Below are positions 22,964-35,168 of a stretch of 64,000 nucleotides of DNA, piece by piece (within the stretch, counting starts at the first letter, position 1; each line of letters opens with the position of its first letter). Source of the stretch: Dichomitus squalens LYAD-421 SS1 (lineage: Eukaryota; Basidiomycota; Agaricomycetes; Polyporales; Polyporaceae); NCBI RefSeq assembly GCF_000275845.1, contig NW_006766953.1, forward strand, positions 44,791 to 108,790, given 5' to 3'. A program made the translations under genes and the position numbers. The notes under the pieces were generated by a model. That model was not told the DNA's origin. It made no database searches and worked only from the letters and a program-made list of their open reading frames with translations.

Positions 22964-24778
22964 ATGCCGCACGACTTTGGAGACGCCTCTGCACCGGTCA
23001 CTATCGCTGTTATCGGCTGCGGCAACCGTGGCCGAGTATGTGCCGTGCCATTCATGAGCACTACCATTATGCATCCACCTGTGCTCACTGAGTTATCTGT
23101 TTCTAGACTTACGCCAGTTATGCCATCGCTGAACCGACCCAATGCAAGGTCGTCGCCATTGCAGAGCCTCGGCCGATGACTCGGAAGCTCATGGCAGAAG
23201 CACACTTTGTGGACAAGACGCTTGTCTTTGAGGATTACAGGGACCTTCTCAAGGCCTCCGCGGAGACTATCCAAACGGTCGGGAAGCGACTCGCCGACGC
23301 TGTCCTCGTGACGGTGCAGGACAGTATGCATGAGGAAGTGACGCTTGCTTTTGCGGAGCAAGGGTACCACATCCTGTGCGAGAAGCCCATGTCGACGACC
23401 CTCGAGGCCTGCTTCAGAATGGAAGCCGCCGTGAAGAAGGCTGGGATTATCTTCGGGATGGGTCACGGTCAGTTTCGTCACAGAAGTTCTCCTAATATCC
23501 TCGAGGTATTAATGTACCTTGACTTCCCGCTGAAACTCTGTAGTTCTTCGCTATTCGCCATACAACAAGGCATTGACAGAGGTGGTGCGCTCGGGAGCTT
23601 TGGGTCAGCTCATCAACGTCGTGCACATCGAGCCAGTCGGCTGGTGGCATTTTGCACATTCATACGTGCGTGGCAACTGGGCCCGCGAGAAGGACAGCGC
23701 ATTCTCGCTGATGACGAAGAGCTGCCAGTATGTTTCCTTCATTGATCACCGCCTCACGACCTATGCGGTTCCAGCGATCTATCTCCAACAAGATTCTGAC
23801 ACGCGCTTCCCTTCCTGCTTGGATTCAAATTGAACAGCGACTTGGACATCCTGTGCCACTGGCTTTTCCCCGGCACCGTATCCCGAGTATCGTCGTTCGG
23901 CTCCTTGCAGCACTTCCGCAAGGACCAGAAGCCCAAGGAGGCAGGCGATGCAACGCGGTGCCTCGATTGTCCGTACGAACAGGACTGCGCATACAGCGCG
24001 AAGAAAGGTGGGTGTGCTTTTTCGTCCGGTCCGAAAACCGTTTTGCATCCGTCTCCAGATGTCTAATAAGCTCCCTTGCGTTGCACGTCCTTGATACAGT
24101 ATATCTCGATCCCGCAACACTGCGTCAAGACGGCTGGCCTTCCTCAGTCCTCGTTGACGGCATCCCCGACATTGAGAACGTCACCGCCGCATTGCAGACC
24201 GGGCCGTATGGACGGTGTGTATACGAGTGTGACAACGACGTCTGCGACAACCAGGTACGTCCCCTCCCTCCTAACGCTGTAACCACTTTCCGTACCTGAC
24301 CAACGATGTTCACGTACCCCCCTCTCTGCTGAACGCCGTTGTAACTGTAACACCGGGACTCGACATGCTATAGGTCGTGAACATCGAGTTCTCCACGGGG
24401 GCGACGGCCTCGTTCACGATGATCGCGCACACCAAGCTCCAATGCGATCGCCAGACACGCATCCACTTCGCGTTTGGGGAGATCGTCGGCGACATGAGCT
24501 CGTTCACCGTCACCGACTTCCGCACACGCAAGTCGACGCACCACACGCCCAAGAGCGAGGGCGGCCATCACGGTGGTGGCGACCTCGGCCTGATCCGCAC
24601 GTTCGTCGAGGCCGTCCGGACCAAAGACCAGTCCCTGCTCGGGACGGACGCGACCGACGCCTTGAGGAGTCACATTGCGGTGTTCGCTTCGGAGAAAGCG
24701 CGGTTGGAGGGCACAGTCGTCGATGTCGTGCAGTTTGAGAAGGAGATGAGGGAGAAGTATGGTGTGGAGGAGGCGTGA
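22964..24778 (+). CDS. Gfo/Idh/MocA family NAD(P)-dependent oxidoreductase
   Basis: It starts MPHDFGDASAPVTIAVIGCG (22964); the Rossmann motif GCGNRG then spans the first intron into TYASYAIAEP. AVLVTVQDSMHEEVTLAFAE and GYHILCEKPMSTTLEACFRM contain the family EKPM signature with the conserved Lys. The C-terminal domain has RYSPYNKALTEVVRSGALGQ, EPVGWWHFAHSYVRGNW and KSCHDLDILCHWL, where the His-Asp pair is the usual catalytic/substrate site; that motif spans an intron. A Cys cluster CLDCPYEQDC follows. The C-terminus has DLGLIRTFVEAVRTKDQSLL. The length of about 400 residues is usual. Substrate unknown; relatives oxidise sugars, inositol or cyclitols. Confidence 0.9.
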
Positions 24779-25130
24779 GGGATATCATACCACTTGTCCT
24801 CAGTAATCGGGATATCCCGTCGGTTCCATGCCTGGATCCGATGGTTTGAATTGTATCAAGAGACAACGATTCTTGTATCACATACTTGAATTGCTACCTC
24901 AAACGCTACAAATACTAAGGTATACGCATAACTAGATATACATAAATCAACAGAGGAGTGGGAACGTCCAGGCTAAACATGATCGAGAGCGTCGACATTG
25001 TCAAAGGTTCGTGCATCAGCGAGGAGGAAAACAACGGGTACAATGCACCGCAAGACGAGCACAAGATACAATAATGAGAATGGAGCAAGGATTAAGATGT
25101 GTGAAAAAGCACAAAGCAATGTGAAGGCGC
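24779..25130. other. intergenic between convergent genes
   Basis: Two 3' ends face each other here. The sequence is AT-richer than its neighbours (24880-25110), as expected for 3' untranslated regions and polyadenylation signals. No open frame of interest was seen. Confidence 0.5.
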
Positions 25131-27260
25131 TCAGTCCATAGACTCGAGCTCTCTGCGGATACGCTCCCGCACCTCGCGCAAGCCTCCACCCTGAGGCTTC
25201 ACCTGCCTCGGGCTGCGCGTAAGCATCGCGATGGCGCTCTCGTCCTTCGTCTTCAACTTCGACGGACTACTAGGCACCGAGCCCGGCGCCCAAACGCCCG
25301 AGCTGCCCTTTCGTGGGCTCGCCAAAACCTTTCGCGGACTCTCCAGAACGTCCGCACTCGATTCAGGACCTTCAGCGTCGCTCTCAGATTCAGACGCGGC
25401 GGGCATCTCAAGCCACTCCTCCCCAGATAAGTTCAGCCGTTTCAGGAAGAACGGGCACAGCTTCACGAGCATCGCGAGCGACTCCTGCGCCTCCGCGACG
25501 GACAGCGGGACCGGGGAGGACTTGATGACGGCCGCGGTGACCTCGGACTCAGGCATGGCGCGGCGCTTTCGCGTGCCCGGCGCCGTTGCTGCGGCTCCGA
25601 CGGGGTTTGAGAAGTACCTGGGCGCGAGCAGGCGGTTCAGCATAAGTACGGGCACAAACGCAGAGAAAAGGACGAAATATCATGAGGGTACGCACATCCA
25701 GACGCTTTCCGCGACGCCGGACAGCCGGCCGAGTAGGCAGCGCCGGCGTATCTCTTCCTGGCCCAGCCTGAAAAGGACGTCCTTCGACATGGGCGCGCCC
25801 GTGGGATTGGCCTTCGTCGGAGTATTCTGGAGCGAGCGCTGTCGGACGCGCTCGTACAACGCTTGACGGCGTGAGCTTGTTGGAGTCTGGGGGACGGTAC
25901 TGGCATCTGGGCCGCGCTGGTGCACTGGGGTGGAGGGCACCGAATCATCGGAGTCGGTTGCAGTCGAACGTCCGGATAGAGACGGAGTGCGCGAGCTCGT
26001 AGGCGTTCGCGGGTCCGCGTCGCTATCCACGGCCGAATGACGCGAAGACGGCGTCTTCGGGAAAAGGATGCGATTCGTAGAAGGTGTTTTGAAGATTCGG
26101 TCTGCGGATGGCGTCTTGAAGATGCGATCCGTGGAAGGCGTTTTGAGAATGCGGTTCGTAGAAGGCGTGGCCAACCGGCTAGAAGGTGTGGAAGGGAATG
26201 GAACGGCGAAGTCGGAAGCTTTCTTGTTTGGGGATTTGGAGGGCGACCTGGATGCTCCGCGCGTGGGCGAGCCAGGCGGCTGAGGCGCAGCAAGAATGGA
26301 AGACGCAGAAGGGGACTTTGGGGACGAGGAGGCCAAAAGACGCGTCAGGGTTGACGGCTTCTGAACTGCAGGTAGGGGAGGTAGGTCGGCAATGGGGATC
26401 GGGGGTATTGATTCCTCCTGCGCATGCAGCTGGAAGCAGACCAGGTGAGTAGCGAGTAGCGAATGAAAGCTGAGCTTCTGACCTTCACCCACTGCTGCAG
26501 CTTGGCCAGGACTTCTCGTCCTCGAGTAGCGCTCCCGGCTGCCCAGCGTGCTACGGCCGCCATACCGCCCCTCATGTCCTTGTCAATATCCATTTCAATC
26601 TCGATGCCGATCCCGTACGCCGGGACCCTGTTCGCCTTGGACTTCTGATGGTGAGTCGCCTGGGTGATCACGATGCCCATCCCTCCTCTGGTCCAGTCCT
26701 TGGCAGGAACTTTTGCGGCGGGTTTCGCATCATCCAAGAACGGGTTATCTTCTTCACCGTCGTCCTTGGCTTTCCCCTTCCCTGTGGTGTTGCCTGACTT
26801 GGACGATAATGCCTTCCCATCCCATTCCCATAACCAGCAGAGACGCTTCAAATCGTCGATGTCAATCCTGGTCGCGAGGCCAGTATAATTACCAAGCGAC
26901 ATGTGGTTGAGCACATTGCGAACGACGCCGGTTTCTTCTGAGGGCGAGACAGCACAGGCCGCGAGAGCATGTGCTAACGCTTGTTGGAGAGAAGTTTGGA
27001 TTCTGTGTAGACGTGCAAGATGATCGGGTAGGCTGTTGAGATCGAGCTGTGTGTCCGCCTTGCGGCGGGAGGTCGTCGATGGGGTAGGTGGCCTGCAGGG
27101 AGAGTGAGTTGAAGGCATCCGTTCGAATTACAGACGTGGTTACGGACACTGTGCTATCGCGTCGAAGTCGTTTGGGTGTCAACACATCCTCGTCGTCGGA
27201 CGTTGGGAGGGTGCGTTTCTTTTTAGGCGAGACACGAAGAGCGGTGTACAAGTCAGACAT
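25131..27260 (-). CDS. CDT1: DNA replication licensing factor CDT1
   Basis: It loads the MCM2-7 helicase at origins in G1. The start [20 protein letters not shown] (27260) is followed by TPKRLRRDS, a plausible cyclin-binding RxL site. The CDT1 middle domain includes [40 protein letters not shown] and [13 protein letters not shown] disordered linker carries TP-rich tandem units (26040-26190) and many S/T-P sites. The C-terminal winged helix has [20 protein letters not shown] and [20 protein letters not shown], which contacts MCM. It ends [12 protein letters not shown]. About 660 residues with few introns. Phospho-regulation by CDK is expected from the S/T-P density but is inferred. Confidence 0.87.
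26040..26190 (-). repeat. in-frame tandem repeat inside CDT1
   Basis: Four consecutive copies of an about 30-base unit encode [27 protein letters not shown] and TPSTNRILF, followed by PKTPSS. Each copy carries a TP dipeptide, and the last ones have K near the TP, making a proline-directed kinase array. The unit similarity at DNA level suggests recent expansion. Confidence 0.8.
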
Positions 27261-27516
27261 AGTATGTGTGTGGAGAGAACGCAAGTGCGACTCAACCAAG
27301 TCGAACACGGGCGTCCTTCCCGAGTCGCTTGCACAGGATCATCTACGCGACGCGATTAGACGCGCCCATGCAGTGACGCGCTTTCAATCTCCGACAATGC
27401 GTAGGTTGTGCGTCAATAAACGCTTGTGGTAGTCAATTCGCGAGGTATATAGCATGCTGGGATACTACGGATACATGCGCGGGGTGCGTTGATACAGGTA
27501 TTGTTGCTGTCGTAAA

Positions 27517-30009
27517 TCATGCAGTCTTCTCATTCTCTCTAGGGACAGCATCCTCCCTGAACGAACCAATGCGGCTGCTCGTTGTAATGCCCAGTATCTC
27601 GTCTGCCTCAGGCGAGCCCGCTGCTGGGACATCCTTGCGCAAAGAAACCTTCACGGGCGACACCCCTTCCTTATACGCCAGAGCAAAGATCACGTCCATG
27701 TCTACCAACGCTCGTCAAAGACCCGTGCGAGTGCCATAAATAGGGAACGTGCATACCTTCCAGTGAACGACCAGCCGTTTCCGGTAAGAACAAGTAGACG
27801 ACAGGGATGAGCAAAGCGTTGAGAGATGCGAACACTATCGACTACCACGTCAGCTCGAGCGCACGATCGCAAGAACATCACGACAACGCACCGATGTACG
27901 TCCGCCAGCTGATATTGTTGAATGACGGCCCAGTGATCATGACGACCATAAAGTTGAACGTCCAGTTCGACGCCGTGCTGAACGCGTTGGCAGGGGCACG
28001 GATGCGGAGACCAACGATCTCGGCGGGCTATACGAGTGACCCGACCGTCAGCTTCGAATTGACCACCACGAAGGGAAGTTCCGAGAGACATACGTAGAGC
28101 CATGTCATGCCAAGCCACCCGACCGCGAAGAACGAGTTGAACACGAATAGCAGCACAGCCGAGGCGACCTGCGTCCCCGAAGTGTCGATTCTCCCGAGAA
28201 CAGCGAGAAGGATCATGGTGATAGTTTGACCGACAGCGCCGAACAGCATGAGCGGCCGGCGACCGACACGATCAATGAGGAAAATGGCGATTAACGACGC
28301 TAGGAAGTATTCGGTCCCATTACATGCAGCGATAATGCGCGCCTTTACGTCGTCAATGCCCAATCGCTCGAATAGCAGTGTCTATAGATATGCATGGCGC
28401 ATCGGGTTAGTGATCGGCGGCCTGCTGTATGAACGAAGATGACGGGGCTTCGCGAAGGGACAAGAAGAGAAGGCACATGTACGCACGGCGTAGTAAGTGA
28501 TGATGTTAATGCCGGTGATCTGCTGGAAGCACTGTACGACGACACCCAGGAACGCGCGGCGGAAGTTCTGGGACGGTCCGCCGGTGAATATCTCGCGCAG
28601 TGGCGAGCTGTCGTTGCCAAAGTGCGTCTCCGCCGCGACGGCCTCCCTGATCGCGTGGTAAGTCTGATGCACGTCGGCGTCCGTGTGGGGCTTTCCTTCG
28701 AGCGCAGAGATGACCGCTAGAGCTTCAGCGTTGCGCCCGTGCTTTGCAAGCCATCGAGGTGACTCAGGTAGCTACGGCACAGGTGGCGCAGATGAAAGAT
28801 GCAGAGAAATGGCGTAAGTTGCGACTGAAGAGCGCAGCATCGTGAAGGGTCTTACGAAGAATATACCAACGATCATCATAAAGGCAAGCAGTATTTGGAG
28901 GGCAATGGGCACCCGCCATTGCGCTGACGAGCCAGATAGCCAAAAGCTGTGTTATGACAAGACGTCAGAAATGCTCTTTGGTACCTGAATGGAAGATTCA
29001 GACTCACAAGGCGAAATCTATCCACTAGAGGTAATAATGAACACGCGTTGGGTGCATACCAGAAGGAGCACAAGCGTCTACAACTCACATATCTGTAACA
29101 AGGTTGTGAGAATGTGGAATAGCTCGTGGCGAGCCACAATTTACAAGACTCACGAGATCATAATGCCAAGTGTAATCAAGCTCCCTTCAATCATGATGAG
29201 ACTACCGCGCCTTGCGGCAGGTGAGCACTCCGCGTGGTACGAAGGGACGGTCGACGTCTTTTGTTTTCACAGCGCACATACGAGTAAGAAAACGAATATC
29301 AGGAGCATGTAACGGAAAAATCAACTACTTACGTTCAAGCCATTACCCAGCCCTGTGATAATGCGAGCCACGACCATCTGAGCGTAACTGAACGACGTTG
29401 TTTGAAGTATGGCACCGATTATCATGATTATGCCACCCAAGACGATCGTTCGACGTCGTCCGAGCCAGTCACCTACCCATAAATTCGACAAGGCGCCAAT
29501 GAGGCAGCCAATCTCCTATGCAGTGTATGAGCAGTGTCACTGGTAATAACGGGGAATGAGGCGCTCACGTAGATGGCGACGATGAAGCTTTGCAATGTTG
29601 CATCATTGGAGGGATGGTTGCTATCTACAATGACTTGTGGGAATACATCTTCGAACTATTCGATCGCACTCAGTCGACGAGACGGTGCCTTCCGACAAGA
29701 GACGATGACCTACCTGCTTCGCCGAGAGTAGCGCGGACATGACGCCCTGATCGTAGCTGACGGATGATGCTCAGATTGACTCATTAGATTGCAATGAAAC
29801 AAATGGAAGACACACCCAAATAATGTGAATCCTGTTCCAGCGACGAAGGCAATCGCCGCTGTCAGCCTTGGGCCCTTCAGAAGGGGTGCCGCGGCTTCAA
29901 CCTCAGCTGCAAAGTCCGGCGACCCCGAATGCACTGCGACGCTCTCTTCCGTTTTCCTCGGCGTGTCGTCGACATCGGACGAGCGGGGGGACCTCAATGG
30001 GCTTGACAT
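27517..30009 (-). CDS. MFS sugar porter (hexose transporter-like)
   Basis: A twelve-helix plasma membrane transporter of the sugar porter family. The N-tail MSSPLRSPRSSDVDD is acidic and Ser-rich. Helix 1 ends TGFTLFGYDQGVMSALLSA; then come EIGCLIGALSNLWVGDWLGR followed by RRT (loop 2-3 GRR signature), ARIITGLGNG, LPESPRWLAKHGRNAEAL (PESPR signature), VVVQCFQQITGINIITYYAV (QQxtGIN), IFLIDRVGRRPLMLFGAVGQ (DRVGRR) and LPETAGRSLEDMD (PETxGxsLE). All family signatures are present. An in-frame ATG at 30087 exists, but a TATA box at 30101-30110 would place transcription start close to it, so 30009 is preferred. There are many short introns. Substrate is probably a hexose. Confidence 0.9.
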
Positions 30010-30100
30010 GGTGAAAGGTGGGGGTTCGGGGACTATGATAGCCTGAGAACGCTCGACAGAACGCGAGCGATAGCGGGTCCCACCCATTTCCCCAGAGAGC

Positions 30101-30110
30101 CTATTTAAAA
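30101..30110 (-). promoter_or_regulatory. TATA-like box of the sugar porter gene
   Basis: TTTTAAATAG on the minus strand lies 14-25 bases upstream of an in-frame ATG at 30087 and about 92-101 bases upstream of the ATG at 30009. Its position favours 30009 as the translation start. Confidence 0.45.
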
Positions 30111-32712
30111 GACAGAGAAGCTCAGCATCGAGGAGCCGGAAATCCGAACCTGTCAGAGCAACAGAGGGCGAACGTCTTACGCGATCACATGGCTGCAGTA
30201 CGGGGTTCTTTCTAGCGACCCATGCACTCCACCCGCAGACGATTTGGGGTTCTTGAGACAGTCACGAGTGCAGGATTTCGTCAAGGCGGCGTCACAACTG
30301 CCAGCGCAATTGGGAATGTCCGTGAACAGCGGCAGCGGCTACGGCATCCATAAGAAATGTTCTTGCCAGCTATCTGACGGAGTACGGGCGAAGGATGTGC
30401 ATCGGAGTACATGGCGGTCGACAATATTGCTCTTCAAACGCTCGTCGGACGGAGGCAAATATTGTGGCTGCGATGACGTCGAAGAAGAAGTGTTTTACAG
30501 GATAACCGAGCGATCAAGCATCAACCGGGGTCCGTATACGCAGGTATACGCGCATCACAATGGCCATGGAATTTCCATAGCAGGCAGATGGTATCGAGGT
30601 GGCTCTGGCCTCTCTTCCCTTGGCCACTCCGTATGTCGGCACCAGTACGCAAAGGCGGCGAGTGTGATTTCTTTGTCGGCACTGCTTTAGTGACATCGTG
30701 AAGAAGGGGTTTCCAGGACTCATCGTGATGCCTGGTGATTGTTGTCCGCTGCAGGGTGTCCACGAGATCGCCGGCTCAAGAATCTGCAAGAATTCCCCAT
30801 TTTCCAAGGGCGTCTTGCATGGTGGAAGATCCAGCAGGAGGTAGAAGATATGATGCTGTCGGAAAACGCCTTTGGCGGTGGCGCGGCTTCCGCCACAATG
30901 CTCCGGCGCTTCGGACTGATCAATGTTCAACGTCTTACAGGAGAACTTGGACTACCAGACGGACCAGGGCTTCGTCATCGCCGCACTCATATCAACTCGA
31001 TATGCACTCAATCGACTATCCGTTATGCTGGTACCTGGATGGGAAGTCTGTCTATCAAACATGTCCTGAACTCCGCCTCTCACGTCGGTATATCCCCCCT
31101 GCCCTTTGGTGCCTAGGGAATTACCAAACTCACGAAGCCTTGAACATCAACTGGCCACGCTGCTGTCACGGCTCGCACGCTTCATTCATGCTGTTGTCCA
31201 TGAAACCAGCGAGCGGGTCCGATCCATAACATCACGCAATCTGAACGTGAACTGTTGCAGGATGACTGTCGTCCGACACGCTTGTTCCCTGAAAATCTTG
31301 GCGTATCGTTCAGCCTTGACACTATTTGTTAGCATCATTCCTTGTTGGGCATCATCAAGGCTGAAGCAGCGATACCGGAACTGAGTGGCCCAGCTAGTGG
31401 ACAGTCTGAGGTGCTAGCTGCCCTGGCGACCAGAAGGCCCTCAGGTACAGGTCAGTGAGACTCTACCTCTTGAACCCGGACGTCTTTCTTATGAGTGTCG
31501 CCGAAGGTGTCAGGAGACTTACACAAGGATTCTGGAATCGCGGAGATACGATGCGTTCGCCGATAGTTCTCAAGGATGCGATCCGTGGGTACTGGGAAGT
31601 AGCCGTCTTGCTACCCCAATCTGCGTCCGTTCAACCGCCTCTATCACTGTCTCCTGCTTCATGCTCAGTATAGCCCTCGAACTAAGCAGTGATGGGTTGT
31701 GAGGGAGTTACAGCGGGAACGGACGGGCAACTGCAGCGCCGGCAGTAATCTCCGTTCGCGTGGTTCGGACGCCTACCATATTTTCATCCAGATACCGCCA
31801 AAAGGGATAGGTTGCGCCCGGTTACGTGTTCTGGAGACCGCGGTCCCCGCTGTGCTGGTCCTGTGTAGCCTAAGTGGGTCTTGCCGCGGCAAGAAAACGG
31901 GCCTTGAGCAATCGTCCACGCTCTCGTCTGCACTCGACCGAAGCGTCAAATCTCCAGGAAAGGTCCGTCGCGCCGGTGCAGTGTGAGGTGAGGCTGCGCC
32001 TCCTCAGCACGGTCCGTCCACGCAATAGGTCGGATCGTAGGCCCTGTGACTCGTGTCCTTGTTCTTCTTCGAATGCATGCAACTGCGGGACACGGAGGAA
32101 CGTGTCGCAGAGCCACCCACATCGTGCACACGCCCAAACCATATATCTGGGCGCTTGAATATACCTTTTCGATGGAGACAACAGGCTTCGCCCCCGGTGC
32201 GCCGGTTCTAGTTCGCGGTGGGACGACACGCTGCTCTGTCAAACTCTGTTCGGAAATCGTTGTTCCAGTCGTGTGCGCAACCGGGCAGCGCAACAGCTAG
32301 GATCCCCGCCCGCGGCGGGACGGTGTAATGATGCGTTACGTGAGTGTGGTCCGGGGTGGCATGCAGGGCTAGACAGAAGAGGCGCCCGAAGGTGGCAGGT
32401 CGACGGCCGCGTGTACAGGATGGAGGGAGGACATCATCTGCAACAGATTCATGGCTCTGCGCGTGGGAGCAGAGAAGCGGACAAGGTTATCGCACGAATT
32501 TATCGACTTCCCTATTTCGCGTATCCGGAAGAGAAGCAGTTCTAGGCATCTAGTCAACTCATTCCCGCAGTACCACTGGCAGCAGGAGGCATCATGCTTC
32601 GGCGGTTATAAGTACTTCGCTCTGTTCGCCCTTCCTCCCTTCCCCATCCTCTATTCGCTCCTTCCTTAAGTCCTTCCCTACCACTCCCTAATTCTCCCCC
32701 AGTTCCGCACCC
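30111..32712. other. gene-poor 2.6-kb stretch
   Basis: Frames of up to about 165 codons occur on both strands (30244-30690, 30735-31229, 31870-32293) but none shows family motifs, biased codon use or compatible splicing. I see no transposon ends. The last 100 bases form the promoter of the CCCH gene. This may be decayed duplicated or transposed DNA. Confidence 0.5.
32607..32712 (+). promoter_or_regulatory. TATA box and pyrimidine tract of the CCCH gene
   Basis: TATAAGTA begins at 32607, 106 bases upstream of the ATG, and is followed by a long C/T-rich tract (32627-32701). This TATA-plus-CT-block layout is common in strongly expressed fungal genes, where transcription starts after the CT block. 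Confidence 0.55.
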
Positions 32713-34631
32713 ATGGCCGTCACCACCAAGCAGCTCTGGTCAGTTCCTCCCCTCGCTATACCTCCAATCTGGCGCTCAAGTTTCCATCCTTCAAATTCGC
32801 GTAGGGAAAACGCCATCGCCCACCTCCATGGTATTCATCGTTCTCATTATGAAATCAATCGCATCTAAATTCTGTATGCAGATCTATCTAACGCAACCCT
32901 TTTCCAAAAGGCTGAACTTGAGGCGCGCGTCGCTGAGCTTGAAGCTGAGCTGACCGCCGTCAAGTCGGCGTACTCTAACGCGACGGACATGGCCGCGCTC
33001 GACAAAAAGGCGCATAATGCGCAGCTCTCCTCCCTAAACAGGCAGATATCTGCGTTCTCGTTTCCTCAGGTACGGCGGCATGTTTTCATCGTAACGCCGC
33101 ATCGCCGTGACGTTATATATATATATGTCAAACAGGCTCAAGACCCCTTCGTCCTCTGCGTGATCGACGGAGACAAGCTCCTCTTTCACAGTTCCTTGAT
33201 TGAGCAGGGTGCCAATGGTGGCCGTCAAGCCGCCCAGGACTTTACCAAGGCCGTCGCGCAAGAGCTGGTCCAGCAGGGCTTGACTGGCTTCGAGCGCCTC
33301 TCGTTCTGGGTCACCGTTTATCTTAACAAGAAGGCCGTCGCTGCCAGATTGATGGAGGAGGGCATCGCCAGGCCAGATCAATTTGAGGCCTTCCTGGTCG
33401 GGTTCGGCCAGGCCTCTCCTCGTTTTGTAATTATGGACGCAGGTCCTGGGAGGGAGAGTACCGAGGGGAAGATCAAAGGTGCGTACCTTTCGGTCCGACA
33501 TGTCACCTTCGCTCAATATCGGAACTCGCGATAGAGTATGTGAAGACATTCATCCGCGTTCCTCAGACCCTCCGTTTGTTCTTCGGAGGTATGTGCCATG
33601 TTTAGCCCCGCTCCTGTGGTTCTATCCGCTTACCACGACGACCACATAGGCATTGACGACACATACTTCCCAATGTATGAGAGCCTCATGCAAGAGGACC
33701 TCGCGGGTAAGCTGGTGTTGCTCCAACCGCCGATGAAACCGACCCCCCTCGTCCGCCAAATGGCGGTCCGTAATATCCGCTTCGAAGGTCTCTTCTCGGA
33801 GGAGAGTTTAAGCCCTATCCCTATGCGCCGTCCTGGCCCTGGCCTCCTTGGTATCTCGGAGTCGAACTTGCATCCGCATGTCATCACCAACGGCGGTCTG
33901 ATCAGCCCTCAGTCGGAGACACAAGGTTCTATCTCTCCTCCTCCGGCGAACAGGACTCCGGAGGGCTTCAAGCACATCGATCCGAGCAAGGTGAGTGGCC
34001 CGGTCCATTGTTCGGTTAGCATCCACTGAAGTCGAATGCTATTAGCCGCTTCACAAACGTGAGTCTTCGTCGCCATATGATCGTAGCTTCGATTGACCAT
34101 TGTGCACGTAGAGAACCCCCCGCCATGCAACGAGCACTACCTAATGACCTGTTCCAAGGGGGTGAGACTTTCATGCACTCGCAGCTCTGGGATAGCGCTC
34201 ACAGTAACTTAGACCAACTGCAAGTACTCCCATGAATGGCTGCTGAACGCTGAGCAGCTCGACGTCTTGGCGCGGAATGCGAAGAAGGCCCCCTGCAACT
34301 ATCTTAAAAATGGTGCATGGTCTTTTCTCGCCGAATGCTGGCATGAGACTCATAACGCCCTAGGTCTCACGTGTCCTTACGGGGCCAAGTGCTGCTGGGT
34401 ATGTGGATTTTGGCCAACGCGATCCGCTGGAGTGGAATGACTCATAGGTTGCGTTTTATTACAGGGCCATGTCTGTCCAAGTGGTGCTCGTTGCTTCCAT
34501 CTCAGCAAGGGGAAATGTTGGTTCAAGGGTGGTATGTCGCACATTTTCTCCGTCTCAACCCTGCATCTCATTTGTGAGGCGTAGAGGGCATGCACCCGCC
34601 CACCTCCCCTTCTCCGGTTGAGGCGGCCTGA
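32713..34631 (+). CDS. CCCH-type zinc-finger protein with N-terminal coiled coil
   Basis: A probable RNA-binding protein of a widespread fungal family. It starts MAVTTKQLW; a coiled coil follows (AELEARVAELEAELTAVKSA). A conserved globular domain (PFVLCVIDGDKLLFHSSLIE, KAVAQELVQQGLTGFERLSF, FVIMDAGPGRESTEGKIKEY, LRLFFGGHDDHIGIDDTYFP) looks like the NYN/PIN-like DUF that accompanies these zinc fingers. The C-terminus has CNEHYLMTCSKGEFCKYSH (C-x7-C-x5-C-x3-H) and CNYLKNGLTCPYGAKCCWGH (C-x8-C-x5-C-x3-H), then a Cys/His-rich segment CPSGARCFHLSKGKC that may form a third finger. The conserved acidic residues in the middle domain could suggest nuclease activity, but I cannot confirm it. Confidence 0.85.
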
Positions 34632-35168
34632 GTCACTTCTCCATTTCCCCCTCATCACTATCTCGTGGTCTTGGATAGATTAACGCCATGGTCCGCTGCG
34701 AGCTCTTTACGCCCATATCCTCTTATTTGTGGCAGGCTGCGCACCAGATTGAGATCTCGGTATGAATAATTTATACGAATGGGCGCATAGCGTTCCTCAG
34801 CATCTTGTCGCATTATATTGTATACGAGACGTGTAGACTAGTATCGCATTCTTTAGTTATGTAAACGTTCTGCCATCTAGGCAACATGCTTTCATGATAT
34901 ACATGACATCGTCATACTTTATATGATTTACCGTGTCGCTCGCGTTACTGTCTCAAGGAGTACCATCCTGATGTCGCCGATGCAAATGTTGCTACGCAAG
35001 GAGCGAACAATGTCAGCTCAGCGTTGTAGACCACCGTAACCGATGCCGGCAACAACCGCAATATAGCACCCGTGGGAAATCGATCGATAGTAAAGGGACA
35101 GCCTTGTATCCTGACGGCGCCGAATATCTCGTTTCTCCTCTATTATCGACCATCACCACAATACCACT
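34632..35168. other. intergenic, no gene recognised
   Basis: This 537-base interval holds a 25-codon frame at about 34688-34765, too short to judge. The AT-rich part (34760-34930) fits a 3' untranslated region. The last 50 bases are pyrimidine-rich and lead into the Rho-GDI gene. Confidence 0.45.

Noticed and set aside
22612..23481. 289-codon minus-strand frame
   Set aside because: Antisense to the first exons of the oxidoreductase, whose Rossmann and EKPM motifs prove the plus strand.
30010..30087. Upstream in-frame ATG (30087) as start of the sugar porter
   Set aside because: The TATA-like box is only 14-25 bases upstream of it, so most transcripts would likely start after this ATG; kept as an alternative.
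30735..31229. 164-codon plus-strand frame in the 30-32 kb gap
   Set aside because: No recognisable domain, and overlapping frames of similar size occur on both strands.
34688..34768. 25-codon frame downstream of the CCCH gene
   Set aside because: Too short to judge, and the CCCH reading frame already ends properly at 34631.
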